From positions 3,191 to 22,589 of the forward strand of contig MU119687.1 in NCBI GenBank assembly GCA_014904845.1: DNA of 19,399 nucleotides, written 5' to 3'. The notes beneath the pieces are model-generated. The model did no database searches. It saw nothing but the letters and a program-made list of their open reading frames with translations, and was not told the DNA's origin. Within the stretch, counting starts at the first letter, position 1, and each line of letters opens with the position of its first letter. The translations under genes and the position numbers were made by a program. Below are positions 10,183-16,837 of the stretch, piece after piece. Source of the stretch: Acephala macrosclerotiorum. Taxonomy: Eukaryota; Ascomycota; Leotiomycetes; Helotiales; Mollisiaceae.

Positions 10183-11029
10183 TTACCAACCAACCTGATG
10201 CCCGTCCCTATGATAGAAAGATGCAGTGTCGCTGGGCTTCAGTCCGTCAATCACCTTGATCATCCGAGTGACGGCCTCGGGAGGCTCCAACGGCCCCGTC
10301 CAATTTGAAATTTTGGTCTGAACCCATCCGGGACTCATTGCAATGTATGAGATCTTATCTGCGGCAAGCTCCCAGGCAAGATCCACCGTAATCATGTTGA
10401 GACCCGCCTTGGAGGTCCGTTAGCTGAGATTTTTACCAGTCTCGTCGCCTGAAAGTACTTGTCAGCGTAACGGTTCTCTATGACCCTTTTGGGTAACTTA
10501 CTACTAATAGATCCTGCGTTGCTCGATATTTTGACAACGAGAGGGGTGTGCTTTTCTTCAATTGAGAATAGAAAGCCCCTGTCGACAGGAACGGCCCTAC
10601 AGCGCTGACGCAGAACCTCTGTATGAATTCGTCGACAGTAGCGTCGATCCACTTGGGACTGCCGTTGCTAGCGGCTATCATTTAGTGAGCCATGGTGATA
10701 CCAATTGATGAGTGTTCAGACTTACCTGCGCAGTTGATCAGGATATCCAGCGGTTGATCGCCGAAGGATTTGGAGGCATCCTGGATAGAGGTTTCGTCCA
10801 CCAGGTCAAGTTTGAAAGTCTTGGCTCCAGATTCCAGTAGCTGCGGAAAAGCTTGTTAGATCAATACGGCCTGCCTTCATAGCTTACGCGGGCAAGTTAC
10901 CTCCTTAGCTTCATCCGCGGATTCCTTGCCATACGTGCCATAAACGTTGAAACCCTTTTTTAGGTACTGCAGAGCGAAATGCAGGCCAAAGCCGCGGTTG
11001 GCACCAACGATGAGGACTGTGGTCGACAT
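10183..11029 (-). pseudogene. Short-chain dehydrogenase/reductase, broken
   Basis: Four exons read right to left: 10901-11029, 10726-10840, 10502-10674 and 10183-10448. The introns are 60, 51 and 53 bp and start with GTAACT or GTAAGT. If repaired it would have about 227 residues, normal for a classical NAD(P)-dependent SDR. Motifs are GANRGFG (cofactor loop) near the N-terminus, LDILINCA (NNAG region), ISSNAGSIS (catalytic Ser region), RTSKAGLNM, then SPGWVQTK and a C-terminal SFYHRDG. Two lesions are seen. A one-base loss in the A-rich stretch at about 10548-10560 shifts the frame before ISSNAG. A TAA at 10420-10422 sits exactly where the Tyr of the YxxxK catalytic motif belongs (stop-RTSK). 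The rest of the frame is well kept, so loss is recent, or the strain carries a null allele. Its 3' end faces that of the oxygenase across 49 bp, hinting at a former shared pathway. Confidence 0.87.
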
Positions 11030-11284
11030 TCTGGCGCTTGATGACCGAGGAAGTCGCTGTCTCCAACTATGGTGTTGGGGAGAGAAGATGAGCTAGATTT
11101 AGTGGGGCCTCGAGGAAACCCAGAAAATTTAGGCTCTACACTCCGCCCGACTGATGTGCACTTTCCCTTCACCTCCACGTCGAAAGCCTTGTGAATGCCC
11201 GACCTCCTTCGTGCAGGGCGCAAGGCGAACCCCGCAGTACATCGCCCAAAACGGAGCCACTCCATCCCTGTTAGACGGACAGTA
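11030..11284 (-). promoter_or_regulatory. Upstream region of the SDR pseudogene
   Basis: This is a normal-GC stretch between the SDR start codon and the left end of the inverted-repeat element. No TATA box in a convincing place and no supported gene are seen; the open frames on both strands overlap each other and carry no motif. If the SDR had a promoter it was here, and the element at 11285 limits it to about 255 bp. Confidence 0.4.
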
Positions 11285-11675
11285 CCCGTATCGTCGGGGC
11301 AAACGCTTAATCGAGGGAAACGCTTACACTTTTTAGTTTATATTTCAACACTACGCGATTAAAAATTAATACAACTTAATATATGAATTTTAAGCAAGCT
11401 TATTTATCGATTCATTAAATATATTGTACTATTTATTAATAAATAAAATTATACTTTTAATATATATATTTAAAAATCGAAATATAAATAAAAAAAAATA
11501 TTAAAAATTTAAAAATTATTTAAAAAGCCGAAAACAGTTTCAAAAATAAGAAAATAATTAAAGTAAAGCATACGATAACGAATATCTACTTTTTAGACTA
11601 ATTAGAGCTCGTTGTAGTAACGGTTTTTAAAAGTGAGCGGTTGCCTAGGTTAAGCGTTTGCTCCGACGAAACGAG
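11285..11675. mobile_element. 391-bp TA-flanked MITE with long TIRs
   Basis: The left end CCCGTATCGTCGGGGC and the reverse complement of the right end CTCGTTTCGTCGGAGC begin inverted repeats about 48 bases long, sharing GCAAACGCTTAA. Both ends abut TA (11283-11284 and 11676-11677), the target duplication of Tc1/mariner/pogo-type elements. There is no transposase frame, so it is non-autonomous. The interior, about 11335-11560, is strongly AT-rich (RIP-like) while the terminal repeats keep normal composition. The GTCGG and CGCTTAA blocks recall the termini of the element at 13496-14235, suggesting related families. Confidence 0.85.
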
Positions 11676-12011
11676 TACAGGGGCCGAGAGGGGCTTTATA
11701 CGTATTTCTCAGAATTCGCTAACGGAGAATCCTGGGTTTACAGAGCAAGCATAGGTCGTAGATTATCAGAGGTAAGACTGCCGTTATATTTGGATAAGCA
11801 GAGGTTGAGCACCTTGATAGGATAGGATAACACGCAGGAATCTTGCAGAAGCAAAGGAGAGCGGCCACTCTATAGGCCATTATCATGGAAGATGTACCTG
11901 TGAAAGAGGTGGAAGGCTGAACACGGGCACCTACGAAGCTATCATATATATAGTATCACCTTACACCGGTAGACCCAAATGTAATAGCATGAATTTGCGG
12001 TCGCAATCACG
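11676..12011 (+). promoter_or_regulatory. Upstream region of the NLR pseudogene
   Basis: This is normal-GC, non-coding sequence. A TATA-like run (atcatatatatag) lies near 11940-11953, about 60-70 bases before the candidate ATG at 12012. A short gatag direct repeat lies near 11815-11828. No other gene is supported here. Confidence 0.4.
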
Positions 12012-12339
12012 ATGCAGGAACCGGCAAAGGACCCCCGAAAGTTTCTGAGGAACTTTGGAACTACCTTCTTGAAGACAAATTGCAAAGGCTTCATGCAACG
12101 GATCAGAAACATTTAAGAGAGATGCTAGATTATGACACGTTCCAACAGTCGCTCAATAGCCTCCTTACCAATTACAGGAGCAAGAGATCGGTCAGTTTAT
12201 TGCAAATCATGAAACCGACCATCGAAGGGCTCGGCACATTCTCCCACGTCTTTGGCAGCATAAGCCAGGTCAATCCATTTGCTTCCTTAGGATGGGGAGT
12301 TGCTCAACTCTTACTAGAAGTCGGTTACTATCACCCTCC
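12012..12339 (+). pseudogene. NLR piece 1: N-terminal helical region
   Basis: The frame carries SEELWNYLLEDKLQRL and TFQQSLNSLL, then LLQIMKPTIEGLGTF and NPFASLGWGVAQLLLEV, the pattern of the helical region before NB-ARC in fungal NLRs. The likely start ATG at 12012 (MQEPAKDPRK) is in another frame, separated by one base near the C-run at 12032-12036, so an early frameshift is present unless translation starts elsewhere. The piece ends at the direct repeat ACCCTCC (12333-12339), where a solo LTR begins. Confidence 0.75.
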
Positions 12340-12835
12340 TGTGCATGGGGGGCGGAGATTCAGCACCTGTCAAAAGCAGAGTTTTATTACTCTGCGGGTG
12401 TCCCCTATGAACCTGTAGCTCCTTTAAGGGCTTGATTTGCCTCGTAGATTGGATTGAGCAATTTGCGGATTGCAATAAGATCTCAGAGTTGAGACTGAAT
12501 CACGGTGCGAGCGGTGCAGGGAGGTTTTCTCTTATCGATACTTTTTACGATCTCGAGTTTGCTATTGTGGCTTCTTTTGCCTGTCTCAAACTCGATTACG
12601 ACTCGAACTACGACCCGATTAACTATATCGGCATATTACTCCCTTATTATACTGCGGTCTCTACTCGGCTGAGTTTTTATTTGCGGTACTCGCGAAGATA
12701 TATATATTCGAACTGGCAAACACCACAAAAAAGGATTAAGGGCGGAGTTATACGTTTTTAGAGGGGTAGGGGCGAGTGTGTAGGCAGAGGGGTGATTATA
12801 TGTCTAAGTTCACAAGAAAGGGGGATATTGTGTTT

Positions 12836-12882
12836 AGAGGAGGAGGGGGAGAGGAGGAGGGGGGGGGGGGAGAAAAGGGGAG
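12836..12882 (+). repeat. Purine-only tract with G12 run
   Basis: All 47 bases are purines, including 12 consecutive G at 12859-12870 and several GGG/GGGGG groups before and after. The tract could form a G-quadruplex or triplex and lies in the U3 part of solo LTR 1. Its length may vary between strains by slippage. Confidence 0.85.
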
Positions 12883-13177
12883 TGTTGATATTGCGCCTTT
12901 GCCCTGCACGTGCTCTTTCAGGAAAGGGTCTAGAGGAATATTATTAGGTCTGTCTAAGAGGCTTTTAAATCGAGACAACTCTGTCGAGTCCCTTGGGATC
13001 TAGCTCTCAAGGAGCCTAGATACCTCTCTATTAAAAGTCAAACTATTTACGCCCATCCCATCCGAAGGGGAAGGGCTTATTTGCTTACTACTGCTACGGC
13101 TCGAATTACTTTCTGGGGCTACTTTTAATCGCAGGGTTTTTCCCCTTGAGGTTTTTGAACACTTGCACTATTAAATG

Positions 13178-13187
13178 TATATAAAAG
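13178..13187 (+). promoter_or_regulatory. TATA box of solo LTR 1
   Basis: TATATAAAAG lies about 95 bases before the LTR end and just before the hairpin at 13230-13248, the expected order for an LTR promoter. It sets the orientation of the lost retrotransposon as +, the same as the NLR gene. Confidence 0.6.
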
Positions 13188-13286
13188 CCTTTAGCTTAGC
13201 ACGTCTCCATGCCCCCTAGGAGGCTCTGTAGCACAGCTTCGCTGTGCTCTAGACGTAAATCAATACAACAACAACAACAACCCTCC

Positions 13287-13495
13287 TATGCATGACCATT
13301 TTGCCGAAGTCTTCGCAGAGCGCAAACCACTCGTACAAGATGTTGTCACACATCGCCAATTATCTCGAAGATTTCACAAAGACTCTGCTGCGATGCAGCG
13401 ACTATGTCGCGCTCTTTCCCCACCATCCCCGACTGCTCACAGCTCTTCGAGATATGTGCAAAATATATGTAGGGGTATGCATCGATACGGCGGTA
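13287..13495 (+). pseudogene. NLR piece 2: end of N-terminal region
   Basis: The first frame reads HDHFAEVFAERKPLVQD. It then shifts by one base near 13342 into MLSHIANYLEDFTKTL, DYVALFPHHPRLL and IYVGVCIDTAV, a well-known stretch before the NB-ARC linker in fungal NLRs. The first frame continues directly from piece 1 if the LTR and one direct repeat are removed (EVGYYHPP then MHDHF). The piece ends at TA 13494-13495, where the pogo-like MITE starts. Confidence 0.82.
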
Positions 13496-14235
13496 CAGTC
13501 GGATCACATTAAAACTCGTCACGTGAATTTCGGTACCTCAATTTTATTCTTTTTATAACTTTCTTTTAAATAGATAAAATTACATGTAATTAAAAAAACT
13601 GAAATTATATTATTTAAATAATAATATAAAGATTAATATATATTAAATATATTAATAATATATTTTATAATTAATTTTTAAAAATTAAAAAATATATATA
13701 AATTTTCTATTATATTAAGCTTGAATTTATTAATTAAATAAAGTTTTAAAATAATAATTAATTATAAATTTATAAATCTTTTATAAAGTTTAAACAATAA
13801 TAAAAGAAATATTTTTTATTTTTAATAAATATTTTAAATTTTAATTTTTTAAAACTTGTAAATTTATGAAAAATAAATAAAAATAAACGAAAAATAACGA
13901 AAATCTTAATATTTAAAAAATTATTATTTAAAACTTTTAAAAATAAAATAAAATAATTTTAACTTTATTTTATATTAAAAAGTTTAATTATAATGTTTTT
14001 ATTTATAATAATATTTATTATTAAAAAGTTTTAAAATATATTAAAAATATATAATTTATTTTATAAATATATTATTTATATAAATAAGCGAAATTTAAAT
14101 TTAAATAATTATTTTTATATTAAATTATAAAGTACTTTAAACTCGAAAGGTTTTGGTTTTATTTTGCTAAAGTTATAATAAATCAAAGTTGGTAAATAAG
14201 AAAATCACGTGACGAGTTTTAAGCGAACCCGACTG
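13496..14235. mobile_element. 740-bp TA-flanked pogo-like MITE
   Basis: Left end CAGTCGGATCACATTAAAAC and reverse-complemented right end CAGTCGGGTTCGCTTAAAAC both continue CTCGTCACGTGA, giving inverted repeats of more than 30 bases. TA lies at both ends (13494-13495 and 14236-14237). Termini starting CAGTCGG with TA duplication fit the Fot1/pogo branch of Tc1/mariner. The interior, about 13560-14150, is close to pure A+T and has no frame. It is inserted in the NLR: removing it joins GCG-GTA-CAT in frame (DTAV then HLEGR). Confidence 0.87.
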
Positions 14236-14592
14236 TACATCTCGAGGGACGATAGTGAAAGATGATCATTCTATCTAGTCTACAATAAGCCATAAGGCGA
14301 TAGCCAGCTAGTGTAGTCTAGCTTGGATAGCGCCATGCTGGCTAAGTATCTACAAGACCAAGTTCTCTAACAGTATACTTCGAAAGACGACCTGCAGGTT
14401 AGTACTCGTGATACGTGGGCCGGCTCTCTCTCGCTGCAATTCTCTCGCAAGTCGAAGTAACTAAAGTCACAACGCTGCCATTCGGCCGCAACGCCTCCTT
14501 TGTCTGCTGCGACCACGTCCTGAAACACATCGAAGAGGGTCTTACCTAGCTAAGCTAGACCCTGGGTGTGGAACCAGATCCTGTGTCATACA
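14236..14592 (+). pseudogene. NLR piece 3: linker before NB-ARC
   Basis: The piece begins HLEGR in the frame of piece 2, then meets stops at once (TAG, TGA after CGA). The middle part is poorly kept, with possible remnants (AKYLQDQVL, YTSKDDLQV) broken by further stops. From about 14457 a frame reads VTKVTTLPFGRNASFV and HVLKHIEEGL, typical of the linker just ahead of the P-loop (LPFGRN at 14475-14492; the usual GRDD is degraded to CCDH). It ends in the direct repeat ATACA at 14588-14592. Confidence 0.75.
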
Positions 14593-14984
14593 TGTTGAAT
14601 TTTCATAGGGTAGGCAAAATGTGAGATATTAATTGCTTGATTTTTAAAACTAAAACACTTAGATTATTTCCTTCTTTAAATAAGTAAATCCTTCCTTTAT
14701 TCTAATCCAAATGATGTGATTTACACTAAAATTGCGTAATATAAAGAAATAATAAAGCATTTATTAATTCTTTATTAATTCTTTATTTTAATAAATAAAG
14801 AAAAGATATTTCAAAAATAAAAAAAAGATAAAGAACTAATAAATCCTTTATATCTTTAATAATAAAGAATTTATAATCCTTTTATTACTTCTTTATTTAA
14901 GCCTTTATCTTATAAAATAAGAACTAACTGAAAACATATTTTTCTTTAATAAAGAAAACAAAGAATTACTCATTAATTCTAACA
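14593..14984. mobile_element. Solo LTR 2 (392 bp, copia-like ends)
   Basis: The insert starts TGTTGAATTT and ends AATTCTAACA, a TGTT..AACA terminal pattern seen in copia LTRs. It is flanked by a perfect 5-bp duplication, ATACA (14588-14592 and 14985-14989). The interior is AT-rich with repeated ttctttatta-like words and no reading frame. Removing it restores GTC-ATA-CAC-GGA just before the NLR P-loop (VIHGMGG), which confirms both the duplication and the host frame. Confidence 0.87.
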
Positions 14985-15675
14985 ATACACGGAATGGGTG
15001 GAGTCGGGAAGACCCAAAACGGCTCTTGAGTTTGCTTATCGCTTCTCGAGACCGGACTGCTGCATCTTTTGGCTGCAAGCCGAGACGGCGACCGAACTGG
15101 CTGAGACCTTCAGCCCTATTGCAAAGGTCTTGAATCTGGCTAAGGCTTCCGAGATCCAAGACTAGACCCAGCTCATCACGCTAGCTCAGCAATGGCTTTC
15201 CAAGAGTAAGTACACTCTGTAGCGGTTCTCTGACTGCTGGGCACTGACCTAGGTAGACACAAATTGGTTGTTGATCTTCGATAACGTGATAGATTTCCAG
15301 AGTATAAAGTCATACTGGCCGACCTATCCACACGGATCTGTGATCGTGACTACGCAGAACCGAGACCTCAAGTATTCCTCAACTGTTTCGATCCACTTAA
15401 AGCCAATGCCGGAAGAGGAAGGTGCTCGCCTCCTCCTGCGGTATTTTGACCATAACGATGAGGAGAGCAACATGTTTCTAAACGACTGGTGAATGCTAGG
15501 GCCATCTCGAAAGAACTGGAGGGGTTGCCCGTAGCCATAGCCCACGTAGCAGGATATATTGGCCAATTGGAGACGCCCGTTGTCGTATTTCCTCGAACAA
15601 TTCATAGAGCGGTGGAGGGCTTCGATCGTCTGGTCGATAGATTCCAGGCCTAGCACCACCCAGCAGTATAACCGG
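14985..15675 (+). pseudogene. NLR piece 4: NB-ARC core
   Basis: The P-loop GMGGVGKT is at 14991-15014. One extra A in caaaac (15015-15020) shifts the frame into TALEFAYRFS, IFWLQAETATELAETF and IAKVLNLAKA. A TAG at 15163-15165 follows IQD. A 51-bp intron, 15206-15256 (GTAAGT..TAG), is followed by NWLLIFDN with the Walker B Asp at 15280-15282, then GSVIVTTQN and IHLKPMPEEEGARLLL. After a stop at about 15490 another frame gives AISKELEGLPVAIAHVAGYI, the GLPL-like motif that marks NB-ARC rather than NACHT. A further shift gives YFLEQFIERWRASIVW and QQYNR. The piece ends at CGG 15673-15675. ATP/ADP binding would be its role; the product is not made. Confidence 0.88.
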
Positions 15676-16355
15676 CCCTAGGAAACCACCCATAGGAGAG
15701 ATTCTCCTACGCTGTAGGAGAATCTCTCTTATTGCTACAATTTTCTAATCAAATAATAACTTTAAAAAGTTTGATCGCAAGATTTATAGGGCTTGAAATT
15801 GCCCAATAAGGCCTTTTATAAACATTCCGAAAGATAAGCGCCTTTATAAGTACTTAAAGCTTTTCGTTTAATTGCGAATTTGAAAAATAAATTTTTAGGC
15901 CTTTTTTTCCCCCCCTTTTTTCTTTTATATTACATATAGTAAGTCTTTTTTTTCTTTTCATTTTTCCTTTTTCTCTCTTTTTACAACCTTTGCTAACTTG
16001 CAATAAATAAAGTGTTGAGAGATTGTAAAAGAGTTAGAAGGCAGTAAGAGAGTTGGAAGGCAGTGAGAGGCTGGGAGATTGAAGGAGATTGTGAGACTGT
16101 GAGAAGGCGTGGGGGTAAGATGAGAATATAGATCGCATTATGTAGTAATAAACTTTGAAACTAATGCTTTAACCACCTACTTAAGTCCGTGAGCTTTAAG
16201 TCTATGTTTTTAATTATACCACCGTGAGTTTTATGCTGTAGATCTCCCGCGCCCACTCTTTGGCAGGTGGTCCGAGTTGGGCCTATCCCTATGAACTGCC
16301 CTTTTGAGCAGTCTGTGCGTATAGGAGAGATTCTCTTACGGGTGGTTTCCTAGGG
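15676..16355. mobile_element. 680-bp element, CCCTAGG ends, CGG duplication
   Basis: Both ends carry the identical 16-base inverted repeat CCCTAGGAAACCACCC. The 3-bp direct repeat CGG lies outside each end (15673-15675 and 16356-16358). Deleting it joins TAT-AAC-CGG-ACA-CTA in frame with the NLR (QYNRTLDTV). A 3-bp duplication and CCCTA-type ends suggest a CACTA-like (EnSpm) MITE, though the usual start is CACTA or CACTG; PIF/Harbinger is the alternative. The motif TAGGAGAGATTCTC is present near both ends in the same orientation. Inside are pyrimidine-rich runs (about 15893-15986) and purine-rich gag/aag words (about 16015-16120), with no transposase. Confidence 0.77.
15696..15728. repeat. 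Perfect 15-bp hairpin near element end
   Basis: GAGAGATTCTCCTAC at 15696-15710 and its exact reverse complement at 15714-15728 enclose the loop gct. It lies just inside the left end of the CCCTAGG element; a one-arm copy lies at the right end (about 16320-16340). It may be a subterminal transposase-binding repeat. Confidence 0.85.
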
Positions 16356-16837
16356 CGGACACTAGATACTGTCTAGGATATTGCCTTTTCTGCTCTGGGA
16401 GAGGAGGCTCGGTCGCTGATGGACGTTTTGGCGATGCTCAATCCCGACTCGATCCCCGAAGATATGTCAATGAGTGAGACAAGCCGCGACTCAATCAAGT
16501 ACGTCATCTATCCTTGTTTCTGGGAGAAGAATAATGCATTTATTCGTTCAAGATGTTTAGGTTAACGACTTTCAGGTTTGATCAGATACGGATCGAGCTT
16601 CCTAGCCGCCATTTGGTGAGACTACAGGGCGACACTTCCGGGTCTGCTTTAGCCATCCACCGGAGAATTTGCTTTTCCGCCTAGACCAAGACCTCGAAGC
16701 GAGGTAAAGGGTTTTTGAGAGGGCCATGCAAATCATCAGGAAGTGTTTTCCAGTCCAGTCTCCCATCGGCGTCTCAGTCAACCATAAGTGGGCCATATAT
16801 GAGCGATATCTTCCACACGTCCTCGCTCTCCACACTA
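16356..16837 (+). pseudogene. NLR piece 5: post-NB-ARC region
   Basis: The frame reads TLDTV, a TAG at 16374-16376 where the family has Trp, then DIAFSALGEEARSL and NPDSIPEDM. A 77-bp intron at 16499-16575 (GTACGT..CAG) leads into FDQIRIELPSRHLVRL and ALAIHRRI. A frameshift near 16680 and a TAA at 16705-16707 follow. Then RVFERAMQIIRKCFP, VNHKWAIYERYLPHVLALHT runs up to the piggyBac left end. This is the winged-helix-to-TPR part of the NLR. Confidence 0.84.

Larger units (their letters stand above)
12340..13279. mobile_element. Solo LTR 1 (about 940 bp)
   Basis: The insert starts TGTGCATGGGG, ends ACAACAACA, and is flanked by the direct repeat ACCCTCC (12333-12339 and 13280-13286). Duplications of 5 bp are usual for LTR elements, so the last two matching bases may be chance. 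Inside are a TATA box (TATATAAAAG, 13178-13187), a downstream hairpin with an 8-bp stem (AGCACAGC-ttc-GCTGTGCT, 13230-13248) and a CAA-rich end, which fit U3-R-U5 of a retrotransposon read on the + strand. A 47-base all-purine run with 12 G in a row lies at 12836-12882. The open frames in it carry no retroelement motif, so it is a solo LTR left by recombination. Copia or Gypsy cannot be decided. Confidence 0.75.

Noticed and set aside
10960..11265. 101-codon frame on the - strand across the SDR start
   Set aside because: Overlaps SDR exon 1 in another frame and has no motif.
12432..12761. 109-codon open frame in solo LTR 1
   Set aside because: Starts with TTG, has no motif, and lies wholly inside a sequence explained as an LTR.
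16142..16222. tRNA-like segment on the - strand inside the CCCTAGG element (acceptor-like gtggta/tactac pairing over about 81 bases)
   Set aside because: No convincing B box, T arm or anticodon arm can be drawn; the pairing of the ends alone is weak.
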